This document shows, piece after piece, positions 5,950 to 13,907 of a DNA stretch of 22,070 bases. The DNA is from Spirochaetaceae bacterium (GTDB lineage Bacteria; Spirochaetota; Spirochaetia; DSM-2461). The stretch's first letter is position 1; each line of letters opens with the position of its first letter. The notes under the pieces are model-generated. The model made no database searches and was not told the origin of the DNA. It was given only the letters and a program-made list of their open reading frames with translations. The DNA lies in contig QKAI01000085.1 of the NCBI GenBank assembly GCA_003246505.1, positions 1 through 22,070 on the forward strand, in the 5' to 3' direction. Both the position numbers and the translations under genes were made by a program.

Positions 5950-7326
5950 ATGGAAAAGCAGTTTCTGACATTAATAGACAGGATGGGGAAGGGACAGAGC
6001 CTTTCCAAGGATGACTGGGATTTTCTCATAATCGACAGGGTCCGGGATCTGGTGGAAAAGTTCGACCTGTCCTGGGATAGCAACCGTATCTGCCCCGACG
6101 ACGGGGATCTGGCCGACCGGATCTTCCGGGCCGGGAAAGAGCTGATACTGGACATAGGCCTTTACAACCTCTCCGAGGGCCGGGTGCTGGTCCTGACCGA
6201 AGAGGAAATTGACCGGGGCATGGAGAGAATGAACCGGACCCTGGTTCTGGGAGAGGGGAAGGACCGGTTCGAACTGGTGCCCCGGACAATCGGAGACCCC
6301 CGTCCCCCCGCGGTCTGGGCGGGCAATCCCGGCGTCCCCACCCCGGAAAAAATATTCAAGAACTCCGTCAAAAGCTGGGCGAAGGAGCCCGTGGTGGACC
6401 TGATCACCTGCGGTTCCCTCATCGACGTGGAGGGGCTGAAGGTGGAATCCGCCTCCGTGACCGAGCTGATCGCCTCCCGCCGGGAGCTGCAGTACCTGAG
6501 GGAGGCGCGGGAGGAGGTGGGCCGCCCGGGCATGGGCATGCTCGCCGCGGAGAGCAGCGTCACCGAGATCGGCGATCTGGCGGCCACCCACCCCGATCTT
6601 CTGAGGCCCTGCGACGCCCATCTTGTGGCCCTTTTCAACGAACTGATAATAGACCGGGGCAACCTGGTACGGGCGGCCAACTCCCTCTACTACGGCATGA
6701 TCAACGCCTCCCTGGCCACGGTCATGGTGGGAGGGCTGGCAGGGGACGCCCCCGGGGCCGCCCTGGTCCAGGTGGCCTCCTTCCTGGCGGCCAACGTGGT
6801 CTGCCTGGCCGATTACCATCTTTGCCATCCCATTCATATCCGCCACGTGGCCACCTCCACCCGGGGGTGTATGTGGCTGCAGAGCCTGGTCTGCCAGGCC
6901 ATGGCCCGTAACGCCCCGGCGAACATTGTCTGCGACATCTATCCCAAGAGCGGCGCCGTGACGAAGGAGCTGCTCTACGAAGTGGCCGCCAACGCCCTGG
7001 CCATCACCGTGAGCGGGGGCCATCTGGAAGGGGTGGGATCCGCCGACGGCAGCCTGCCCCACGGCACGGGGCTGGAGGTACGCCTCATGGGCGAGGTAGG
7101 CCGCGCCGCCGCGGCTTCGGGGATGACCCTGGGGGAGGCGGACCGGCTTATCGGACTCCTCCTGCCGAAATACGAGGAGGTCTTCGAGAGGGAGGGGGGG
7201 AATCCGGGCCTCCCCTTTGAGGAAGCCTACGATCAGGAGACCCTGACCCCCGTCCCCGAATGGGAAGGTCTCTACGAAGAGGTGAAGAAGGAGCTGATCC
7301 TTATGGGTCTGCCCCTGGAAAAATAG
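5950..7326 (+). CDS. MtmB-family corrinoid methyltransferase homologue lacking pyrrolysine
   Basis: The 458-residue cytoplasmic protein aligns over its whole length with methanogen monomethylamine methyltransferase MtmB (PF05369) as I recall it, which is also 458 residues. Matching blocks are DDWD near residue 21, VLGEGKDRF, GRPGMGM (191-197), FNELIIDR, VHIR-like PIHIRH, and TGLEVRLMGEVGRA near the C-terminus. In MtmB, residue 202 in RPGMGV-Pyl-GPETS is pyrrolysine. Here it is Leu198 (codon CTC), with no in-frame TAG. MtmB Glu259 and Gln333, which contact the pyrrolysine adduct, become Leu255 and Asp329; Tyr335 is kept as Tyr331. So methylamine chemistry as in MtmB is unlikely, but a methyl transfer to a corrinoid protein remains plausible. 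It is first in an operon with an ECF transporter starting 15 bp downstream. No corrinoid protein (MtmC type) or MtbA-type gene is nearby. Family confident; substrate unknown. Confidence 0.88.
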   Translation: MEKQFLTLIDRMGKGQSLSKDDWDFLIIDRVRDLVEKFDLSWDSNRICPDDGDLADRIFRAGKELILDIGLYNLSEGRVLVLTEEEIDRGMERMNRTLVLGEGKDRFELVPRTIGDPRPPAVWAGNPGVPTPEKIFKNSVKSWAKEPVVDLITCGSLIDVEGLKVESASVTELIASRRELQYLREAREEVGRPGMGMLAAESSVTEIGDLAATHPDLLRPCDAHLVALFNELIIDRGNLVRAANSLYYGMINASLATVMVGGLAGDAPGAALVQVASFLAANVVCLADYHLCHPIHIRHVATSTRGCMWLQSLVCQAMARNAPANIVCDIYPKSGAVTKELLYEVAANALAITVSGGHLEGVGSADGSLPHGTGLEVRLMGEVGRAAAASGMTLGEADRLIGLLLPKYEEVFEREGGNPGLPFEEAYDQETLTPVPEWEGLYEEVKKELILMGLPLEK

Positions 7327-7341
7327 AAAGGGAGAAATACT

Positions 7342-7977
7342 ATGGGAATCTACACTGCATTCAATGTGGTCGTCGTCGTCATTCTGGGACTGGTCGCCCG
7401 CTTTGCGGACAAAAAAGTGGTGGACCGGGAACGGGGGGGATACTCCACCAGAAACCTGGTGGTCGTCGCGGTCCTGGCCGCTATCGCCGGTGTCATCAAC
7501 ACGGGGATGGGCAATGTCTGGTATCTGGCCAACACGTCTCTGGGGCCCCTCGGGGGAGCCCTGATACAGGGAACCTTCATGTGGTCCTATATCCTGGCCG
7601 TGTTCATGGTCAGAAAGCCCGGCGTGGCCCTGGCCTTCGGTATCATCGAAGCGGCCACGGAAGTCCTTCTGGGCAACGCCGCCGGCATCGGAACCCTGGG
7701 CTGGGGAATCTCCCAGGGCCTGGCCATCGAAATCATCATACTCCTCTGCTCCTACAGCCGCTTCGGCCTGCTCACGGCCGTTATGGCGGGCATGGCCTCC
7801 TCCCAGTTCGGAACCCTGTGGAGTTCCCTCTTCTACGGATGGGATCCGGCCTACTCGAAGGACGTCTGGATGGCCGTCCCCATCAACATGGTCTCCGGGG
7901 CGATTTTCTCCGGAGCCCTGGGGTACTTCCTGGCGACCAAGGTGGCGAAAACCGGCCTGGTCCGGTCCGCCGAATAG
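7342..7977 (+). CDS. ECF transporter substrate-binding (S) component, YkoE-like
   Basis: The 211-residue integral membrane protein carries the YkoE/ThiW-type core VRKPGVAL (90-97), EVLLGNAAGIGTL (107-119), GISQGLAIE (122-130) and AGMASSQFG (149-157). I recall matching RKPG, LLGN, QGLGAE and AGM.SS blocks in B. subtilis YkoE. This family forms the substrate-specific part of ECF importers; YkoE is predicted, from TPP-riboswitch co-regulation, to carry the thiamin precursor HMP. An extra N-terminal membrane segment (residues 5-20) followed by a charged stretch precedes the core. AAAGGGAG lies shortly before the ATG, 15 bp after the methyltransferase stop. With no TPP riboswitch and a methyltransferase partner, HMP may not be the substrate here. 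Family good; specificity unknown. Confidence 0.85.
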   Translation: MGIYTAFNVVVVVILGLVARFADKKVVDRERGGYSTRNLVVVAVLAAIAGVINTGMGNVWYLANTSLGPLGGALIQGTFMWSYILAVFMVRKPGVALAFGIIEAATEVLLGNAAGIGTLGWGISQGLAIEIIILLCSYSRFGLLTAVMAGMASSQFGTLWSSLFYGWDPAYSKDVWMAVPINMVSGAIFSGALGYFLATKVAKTGLVRSAE

Positions 7978-7985
7978 TCCGAACC

Positions 7986-9728
7986 ATGCCCCGTTCCCTC
8001 GTTGAATTACAGAATCTTACCTACCGCTTCCGCCGAAAGGACGACCCGGTCCTGGAGGATATCTCCTTCTCCCTGGAGGAGGGGACCTTCAACATCCTGG
8101 TCGGCCCGGGGGGAAGCGGCAAATCCACCCTGTGCCGAATTCTGGACGGACGGATTCCCCATCTGCTCAAGGGGGATCTGACCGGGGAGATCCTGCTGGA
8201 AGGGAGATCGGCCCTGGAATTGGAGATGAAGGACATCTCCTGCTCCGTGGGGTCGGTCTTCCAGGACCCGGAAACCATGTTCGCCACCCTTACCGTGGAG
8301 GACGAGATCGCCTTCGGTCCGGAGAATCTTTTGAGGGAACGGAAAAAAATCCGGGAGGACGTGCAAAAACTCCTGGATCTTACCGGCATTGGCCCCTACC
8401 GGCAAAATCTGGTCTGGAACCTCTCGGGGGGGCAGATTCAGAAGCTGGGCCTCGCCTCGGTTCTGGCCATGGAGCCGAAGCTGATCATCCTGGACGAACC
8501 CACGGCCAACCTGGATCCGGCCTCCACCTCCCAGGTGCACGAACTGATACTTTCCCTGCGGAAACAGGGCATGACCGTCCTGCTGGTGACCCGGGAGCTG
8601 GATGAGTTTCTGGCCGAGGCGGATCAGCTCCTGGTGCTGGACGGGGGGAAATTGCTCTACCGGGGAGAACCCTACGGGATCCTGGCAGGGAAGGGGGACG
8701 ATCTGGAAAGCCGGGGCATCTGGCTGCCGGAAACGGTGGAGATTGGCCTGGAACTGCGAAGAAGGGGCTTTCCCGTGGAGGCCATTCCCATCCGGGTGGG
8801 GGAGGCGCTCGCCCTTATCGACAAGCTGAATCTGGTCTCCCGGGAAACCGTGCTGACCGGGAGCGAAGCTCCGGGATGGGATGAAACGGCTCCGCCCCTC
8901 ATTGAAGGCCGGGGGATCCGCTACTCCTACGGGGCGGGTCTCTACGCCCTGAAGGGGGTGGATCTTACCGTCCGCCCCGGGGAGATGCTGGCCATCGTGG
9001 GACGGAACGGGGCGGGAAAAAGCACCCTGGCCAAGATGCTGATCGGCCTGAACCGGTGCCGGGAGGGATCCCTGATCCTCTTCGGAAAGGACTCCCGCAA
9101 ATGGAAGGTTCCCGATCTGGCGAACCATATCTCCCTGGTGTTTCAGAATCCGGAGCATCAGTTCCTCACCGACACGGTGGCCGAGGAGATAGACTACAGC
9201 CTCCAGTCCCGGGGGGTGAACGATCCGGAGGCGATGGCCGGGGCCCGGGAGAGAATGCTGGAGCAGCTGGGACTTTCCGGGGAGTCGGAACGGCACCCCT
9301 TTACCCTGAGCGCGGGGAACAAGCGCCGCCTGGGGGTGGCCACCATGCTGGTGGGGGATCCCCGGGTGCTCATCGTGGACGAGCCGACCTACGGCCAGGA
9401 TCGGGAGATGACCCGCACCCTCATGACTCTTCTGAGGGATATACGGGACCGGGGGATCGCCGTGGTCATGATAAGCCACGACATGCGCCTGGTCTCGGAG
9501 TACGCCGACCGGGTGGTCGTCATGAGCGAGGGGCTCAAGCAATTCGACGGGAACCCCACGGAACTCTTCGACAAGGCGGAGATCCTGGAATCGGCCAGCC
9601 TGGAGCCGACCCTGCTCTTCCAAATTCTCAAAGCCCTGGGGGAGAGGGGCGTCACCTGCCGGGGCAATATCCCCAGCACCGGGGCTTTTATCAAACTGCT
9701 GCTCCGGGAGGAGGAATCCCATGGCTGA
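7986..9728 (+). CDS. ECF transporter fused double ATPase (YkoD-like)
   Basis: The 580-residue protein joins two ABC ATPases that power an ECF importer, the YkoD arrangement. Domain 1 has Walker A GPGGSGKST (Lys46), signature LSGGQ (146-150) and LIILDEPTANLD, but its switch position reads VTRELDE with Arg203 where a His is expected. Domain 2 has Walker A GRNGAGKST (Lys345), Q-loop VFQNPEHQ, signature LSAGN (441-445), VDEPTYGQD and an intact switch His498. The two deviations fall in the same composite ATP site. The ATG at 7986 is 8 bp after the S-component stop with no strong ribosome site, so translation is probably coupled; an in-frame start at 7260 lies inside upstream genes and is rejected. 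The stop overlaps the next start by 8 bp. Confidence 0.93.
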   Translation: MPRSLVELQNLTYRFRRKDDPVLEDISFSLEEGTFNILVGPGGSGKSTLCRILDGRIPHLLKGDLTGEILLEGRSALELEMKDISCSVGSVFQDPETMFATLTVEDEIAFGPENLLRERKKIREDVQKLLDLTGIGPYRQNLVWNLSGGQIQKLGLASVLAMEPKLIILDEPTANLDPASTSQVHELILSLRKQGMTVLLVTRELDEFLAEADQLLVLDGGKLLYRGEPYGILAGKGDDLESRGIWLPETVEIGLELRRRGFPVEAIPIRVGEALALIDKLNLVSRETVLTGSEAPGWDETAPPLIEGRGIRYSYGAGLYALKGVDLTVRPGEMLAIVGRNGAGKSTLAKMLIGLNRCREGSLILFGKDSRKWKVPDLANHISLVFQNPEHQFLTDTVAEEIDYSLQSRGVNDPEAMAGARERMLEQLGLSGESERHPFTLSAGNKRRLGVATMLVGDPRVLIVDEPTYGQDREMTRTLMTLLRDIRDRGIAVVMISHDMRLVSEYADRVVVMSEGLKQFDGNPTELFDKAEILESASLEPTLLFQILKALGERGVTCRGNIPSTGAFIKLLLREEESHG

Positions 9729-10491
9729 ACATAATCTGAGTTACAAGGAGAGGGGATCCGCCCTCAACCGGGTCTACCCCCTGGTAAAACTCATCTGGGT
9801 TTTCCTCATCGCGGTGGGCCTCTTCCTGTTTACCCGGCCCCTTTCGGGACTGGCGGTCTTTCTCCTCGTCCTCGCCCTGGCCCTGATTCCGGGGAAGATC
9901 CGCCCCGGGGAAATAATCAGGAGCGGCCTCGTGGTTTTCGGCCTGGGGTTTCTGCTCATGATCTTCCACTTCCTCATCGATCCGGGCGAAACGGTCTGGT
10001 CCTTCGGCATTCTCCATGTGAGCGATTACGGACTCCAGCAGGGGCCGGTGTTCTTCTTCCGCCTTTCCGGGGTGGTGCTGGCCAGCTTCATCCTTATCTG
10101 GACCACGGACACCCGGGATCTCATGCAGTCCCTGGTGAAGGCGGGCATGCCCTACCGCTACGCCTACACCATCTTCCTGGCCCTGCGCTTCCTCCCCCTT
10201 ATCCAGCGGGAGGTGGAGTCGGTCAGGGCGGCCCACGCCATCCGGGGGCGGGCGGCGGGGACCACCCTCAAGCACCGGTTCGTCCTGTGGCAGCGCTATG
10301 TCTTCACCATCCTCATCAACGGGCTCCGAAAGGCGGAGAATACCGCCGACGCCCTGGAGTGCCGGGCATTCGGCTATGCCCCGGAACGGACCTACGTGAA
10401 ACAGATAACCTTCCGGAAAAGGGATATGGTCCTGATCATTTTCACTCTGATTCTGGAAGCGGGGCTGATAACGGCGGAGAGACTGGCATAA
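9721..10491 (+). CDS. ECF transporter transmembrane (T) component, YkoC/EcfT-like
   Basis: The 256-residue membrane protein belongs to the CbiQ/EcfT family, the scaffold joining the S component to the ATPases. It has about five to six membrane segments and the two cytoplasmic coupling motifs: RAAHAIRGR (169-177) and ALECRAFGY (211-219), which end the long helices that dock on the ATPases. The start overlaps the ATPase stop by 8 bp, with GGGAGGAGG just upstream, so the pair is tightly coupled. It is the last gene of the methyltransferase-S-ATPase-T operon, which therefore encodes a complete importer. I see no terminator hairpin between its stop and the kinase gene. Confidence 0.92.
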   Translation: MAEHNLSYKERGSALNRVYPLVKLIWVFLIAVGLFLFTRPLSGLAVFLLVLALALIPGKIRPGEIIRSGLVVFGLGFLLMIFHFLIDPGETVWSFGILHVSDYGLQQGPVFFFRLSGVVLASFILIWTTDTRDLMQSLVKAGMPYRYAYTIFLALRFLPLIQREVESVRAAHAIRGRAAGTTLKHRFVLWQRYVFTILINGLRKAENTADALECRAFGYAPERTYVKQITFRKRDMVLIIFTLILEAGLITAERLA

Positions 10492-10502
10492 ACCCCGGTC
10501 CT

Positions 10503-10531
10503 TTGCTTTTCCCGGCGGGATGGATTATCAT
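10503..10531 (+). promoter_or_regulatory. Candidate promoter of the PAS histidine kinase gene
   Basis: TTGCTT (10503-10508), 17 bases, then TATCAT (10526-10531). The palindrome TGGTTAACCA (10538-10547) lies at the expected transcription start and may be an operator. The -35 is weak. Confidence 0.25.
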
Positions 10532-10567
10532 TAATCGTGGTTAACCAATCTGATGAGGACGCCTGGC

Positions 10568-12916
10568 ATGAGGGATGAGGATACATCGAAATCTCAGTTG
10601 ATTCGCGAGCTGGCAGGTCTGCGATCCCGTGCGGACGATCTGGGAAAAAGGGAAACTCTCTCTCTCCTCCTCAAGGCGAATGATGACGGGATCTGGGCGT
10701 GGAAGACAGAAACCGGGGAAGCCTATTTCAGTCCTTCCTGGTACACCATGCTGGGGTATGAGCCCGATGAATTTCCTCCCACCTATAAGAACCTGATCGG
10801 ACTGATTCATCCCGATGATCTGGATAAGGCGAACGCAGCGATTCTGCTGGCCAAACAAACCCGCAAACCCTTCTCCGTTGAATTCCGCATGAAGACCAAA
10901 GGGGGAGATTGGCTCTGGATCCAATCCCGGGGCAGAGCCTTCGAAGGGGAGGGCGGCGAGGGGCACCCCCATATGGTGGGGACCCATACGGACATAAGCT
11001 CGCGCAGGGAGACGGAAACATACCTGCGCCTGACCCGGTCCATCATCGAAAGGGCCAATGTGGGAATCTATCTGGTTGATGAGGAAGGGCGGATACTGGA
11101 GATAAACCGGAAAGCGGAGGAGATCCTTGGCTATACCAAGGCGGATCTTGAGCAATTGACCATTCCCGATATCGACCCGGATATAACCCCCGAATCATGG
11201 CCGCTCCTATGGAATGAACTGAGAGGCGAGAAGAAGGAAAGCCTTATAAGGAAGCATATCGGAAAAGACGGTTCCCCGGTTCCCGTGGAAATTTACACGA
11301 CCCATCTGGCCTATGAGGGGAAAGAGTTCGATGTCGCCTTTGTCCAAGATATTACCGAGCGCCTGCAGAAGGAGGAGGTGATCCGCGAAAAGGATATCCT
11401 CCTCCAGGACATAGGGAGGCAGGCGAAAATCGGCGCATGGAAAGTTGATCTCGAAACGGGCCGGGTAACGAATACGGAGGAGATCCTTCGAATTTACGAT
11501 CTGGATGATAAGGAAAAGGTAAGCATCGACGAAGGATTGAGTTACTGTACCGGCGAAAGTCGCATAAGGATAGAGAACGCCTTTCACAGGGCCGTTGACG
11601 AGGGAATCCCCTATGACCTGGATCTCGAGATCCTCTCGGCGAAGGGTAAGGCCAAGTGGGTCCATACCACCGGGTACCCCGTTATGAAGCAGGGGCATAT
11701 TATGGCGGTGCAGGGTTCGTTTCAGGACATTACCGAAATCAAGCAATCGGAGATGCTTCTGAAGAAGAGCGAAAAAAAATACAGGGACCTTATCGAGCTG
11801 TCGCCCCTGGGAATCGGGATCATTGATCCGGAAGGGCATATCGTGGATGCCAATCAGAGCCTCGCCGTCATGCTGGGATATGGGATAGACGAACTCATTC
11901 GCTTATCCCTGAAGGATATCTGTCCACTCGAAGGGATGATTTCCAACCAATCCCTGCTGGAAACATTGGTAAAGGGCGAGAGGGCTAGCGTTTCCCTTGA
12001 GGAACGCTTCAGGCACAGGGCCGGCGACTTGATCTGGGTCAATATCAAAATGGCCAGAACCGAGAACATATGCGGACCGGGTGTCTTCCTTTCCCTTTTC
12101 TGTGAAGATATCAGCATGCGGAAAAGGATGGAAGAGGAAAGGGAAAAACTCGAGTCCCAGCTGATGCATTCCCGGAAGATGGAGGCCGTGGGCCAGCTCG
12201 CCGGGGGCGTCGCCCACGATTTCAACAATATGCTGGCGGGCATCATGGCCGCGGCGGAATTACTGCAGCAGTCTATCCCCAACGGGGAATCGTCCGCCGG
12301 GGAATATCTGAATATGATCGTGGAATCATCGGAGAGGGCTTCCAAGCTGATTGCCCAGCTGCTGGCTTTCTCCCGTAAGGAAATGATTCAGAAAGAGGAT
12401 ATAGATATCCATAAAGTCCTGGAGGAAACCCTTTCCATCCTAAACAGAACCCTGGACAGGAGAATCACCATCCGTCACGACTTCGAGGCAGAATCTGCAG
12501 TCATCCAGGGGGATGGGAATTCCATTATCAATGCCATCCTGAACCTTTCCATTAATGCCGGACAGGCCATGAAAGAGAAGGGGGGGGAATTAACCATTAT
12601 TACCCGAAATAAAAAACTGGGTTATGGCTCCGGCGAGGGAACTATGTTCTCCCTTAAGCCGGGGAATTATCTTGAGATAGAGATACGGGACACGGGCACG
12701 GGGATAGCCCCCGAGATAATTGACAGAATCTTCGAACCCTTCTTTACGACCAAGGGTGTGGGCAAGGGATCGGGCCTGGGGCTTTCCGCCGTATACGGAA
12801 CGGTGGAACACCATGACGGAGACATTACCGTGAACAGCAAGGTAGGGGAGGGGACCTCGTTCCATATATTCCTCCCCTGTTCCCTGCCCCATCCTTCCCC
12901 TACCACCGGAAGGTGA
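10568..12916 (+). CDS. Soluble sensor histidine kinase with four PAS domains
   Basis: The 782-residue protein has no membrane segment, so it senses a cytoplasmic signal. Four consecutive PAS/PAC units fill residues 35-525; the first ends HMVGTHTDISSRRE and the second DVAFVQDITER, both typical PAC closings. The third (SFQDITEIKQSE) and fourth follow the same pattern. A short coiled coil leads to the dimerisation and phosphoacceptor helix GQLAGGVAHDFNNMLAGI with His550, then an HATPase domain with N box NLSINAGQAM, G1 box DTGTGIAPE, F box FEPFFTTK and G2 box GKGSGLGLS. The HDFNN box is that of hybrid-type kinases, but no receiver domain follows and no response regulator lies in the window. I prefer the ATG at 10568, which has GAGGA eight bases upstream, over that at 10553. 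Its 3' end overlaps the convergent DOMON gene by 17 bp. Confidence 0.92.
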   Translation: MRDEDTSKSQLIRELAGLRSRADDLGKRETLSLLLKANDDGIWAWKTETGEAYFSPSWYTMLGYEPDEFPPTYKNLIGLIHPDDLDKANAAILLAKQTRKPFSVEFRMKTKGGDWLWIQSRGRAFEGEGGEGHPHMVGTHTDISSRRETETYLRLTRSIIERANVGIYLVDEEGRILEINRKAEEILGYTKADLEQLTIPDIDPDITPESWPLLWNELRGEKKESLIRKHIGKDGSPVPVEIYTTHLAYEGKEFDVAFVQDITERLQKEEVIREKDILLQDIGRQAKIGAWKVDLETGRVTNTEEILRIYDLDDKEKVSIDEGLSYCTGESRIRIENAFHRAVDEGIPYDLDLEILSAKGKAKWVHTTGYPVMKQGHIMAVQGSFQDITEIKQSEMLLKKSEKKYRDLIELSPLGIGIIDPEGHIVDANQSLAVMLGYGIDELIRLSLKDICPLEGMISNQSLLETLVKGERASVSLEERFRHRAGDLIWVNIKMARTENICGPGVFLSLFCEDISMRKRMEEEREKLESQLMHSRKMEAVGQLAGGVAHDFNNMLAGIMAAAELLQQSIPNGESSAGEYLNMIVESSERASKLIAQLLAFSRKEMIQKEDIDIHKVLEETLSILNRTLDRRITIRHDFEAESAVIQGDGNSIINAILNLSINAGQAMKEKGGELTIITRNKKLGYGSGEGTMFSLKPGNYLEIEIRDTGTGIAPEIIDRIFEPFFTTKGVGKGSGLGLSAVYGTVEHHDGDITVNSKVGEGTSFHIFLPCSLPHPSPTTGR

Positions 12917-13406
12917 TGTTCGTCTTCCCCTTCAGGTTATGAATTCCCGTAAAGTTGTCCCCCCGGCTGGCCGCGAAGATCACCGGGATCGTCTGGCCGT
13001 TTACGAATTTGTGATCCCTCTCATCCCCCGAGTCCAGGGGAATGCGGAAGGTTATCACAGTTCCCGCCGCCGTTTCCGAACCGGAGACGACCGTGACGTC
13101 GTCGCTGCCCCCTTCCCGGGTATCGGGGGTATGGGAGGTGCGCCGGTTGCCGAAGTCGTCCCGGATGAACACCTCGCCCCCGTCCACATAGCCGATGATG
13201 AAGTCCGCCCCCTCCATGATTGAGGTGGGATTGAAGCCCACAGATACCCATCCCGCCTGGGGCGAGGTGAGGGTCCCTTCCAGATAGGTTCCGTCAATGG
13301 TCCACTCGAAGGTGATCCCCGATACGGTGACGCTCTCCCCGAAAAGGGGGATTATGGCGAACAGAGCGAGCAGAAGGAGCGCAGAGCCTGTTTTCTTATC
13401 TTTCAT
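12900..13406 (-). CDS. Exported DOMON-domain protein, probable heme b or sugar binding
   Basis: The 168-residue protein starts with a signal peptide (Lys residues 2-5, hydrophobic core 8-22, likely cleavage near Gly23) followed by one DOMON domain (about 25-168). Recognisable family blocks are GWVSVGFNP (52-60), GADFIIGYVDGGEVFIRD and the C-terminal GIHNLKGKTNITF. Cytochrome-type DOMON domains bind heme b through a Met and a His; Met64 and His156 sit at the expected places, so heme binding is plausible. It is not a lipoprotein by motif. AAGGAG lies five bases before the ATG, 12 bp after the stop of the b561-like gene. DOMON and b561 are fused in many eukaryotic trans-membrane electron carriers; here they are separate neighbours, suggesting a two-protein electron path. 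Biochemical role unproven. Confidence 0.8.
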   Translation of the reverse strand: MKDKKTGSALLLLALFAIIPLFGESVTVSGITFEWTIDGTYLEGTLTSPQAGWVSVGFNPTSIMEGADFIIGYVDGGEVFIRDDFGNRRTSHTPDTREGGSDDVTVVSGSETAAGTVITFRIPLDSGDERDHKFVNGQTIPVIFAASRGDNFTGIHNLKGKTNITFRW

Positions 13407-13418
13407 ATTATCTCCTTG

Positions 13419-13823
13419 TCAGGCCAGGATGCCTACGAAATAAAGACCGGAGAGAACCGTGGTCACCATCAGGAGGAGTGTGGTAAACCCCATGAAACGG
13501 TGGACGCGGCGTGCCGGCTTTTTGGTACGGGTCTTCTTCAGAAGCATGATGAGGGGCGTGGAAAGGAGAAGGAGCACCGTGGTAATTCCCAGAAGGCTGT
13601 GCGGCGAGGAGAGGTGCAACCCCCCTGACGTCTGGACCATGAGGAAAGCCGTCAGGATGCCGGCCAATCCCGATCCTGCCGCGATGAGACCCAGTTTCCT
13701 GTGAATCTTGTAGGTGTTTTTCTTCCCCTTCCGTAAAAGTGAAACGAATATGCCCGTAGTCATGGCCAGCAGAGAGCTTCCCATGAGAATCCCATGTACC
13801 TTCCACAGTATATCGTAGCCCAT
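13419..13823 (-). CDS. Cytochrome b561-like four-helix membrane protein
   Basis: The 134-residue protein has four membrane helices and well-placed histidines: His10 (KVHGILMG) in helix 1, His41 (KIHRKLG) before helix 2, His70 and His75 (LHLSSPHSLLG) at helix 3, and His108 (RVHRFMG) at helix 4. This matches the two-heme pattern of cytochrome b561-type electron carriers. An ATG at 13832 adds three residues, but the AAGGA then sits right against it, whereas the ATG at 13823 has that site eight bases upstream, so I prefer 13823. It is the first gene of a two-gene unit with the exported DOMON protein. A different reading frame over the same region is an artefact. Family call good; electron donor and acceptor unknown. 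Confidence 0.75.
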   Translation of the reverse strand: MGYDILWKVHGILMGSSLLAMTTGIFVSLLRKGKKNTYKIHRKLGLIAAGSGLAGILTAFLMVQTSGGLHLSSPHSLLGITTVLLLLSTPLIMLLKKTRTKKPARRVHRFMGFTTLLLMVTTVLSGLYFVGILA

Positions 13824-13907
13824 CCAAACCATCCTTAAATAAATAGTTAATCCTAATATACTACAAAATGAATAGGAAATGTAGTTTTTCGGAACTTTTT
13901 TTCTCCC

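Noticed and set aside
5950..7326. Pyrrolysine encoded by an in-frame UAG
   Set aside because: The frame is uninterrupted from 5950 to the TAG at 7324-7326, and the pyrrolysine position is a CTC codon. The terminal TAG sits at the normal C-terminus of the family.
8007..9722. Long antisense ORFs, e.g. 8007-9722 (-) and 2900-4501 (-)
   Set aside because: They mirror strongly conserved ABC ATPase and radical SAM genes, are rich in Gly, Pro, His and Gln without domain motifs, and are typical by-products of GC-rich codon usage.
13408..13827. Alternative 139-residue ORF over the b561-like gene
   Set aside because: It lacks membrane segments and conserved motifs and is rich in His, Pro and Arg; the other frame gives four clean helices with placed histidines.
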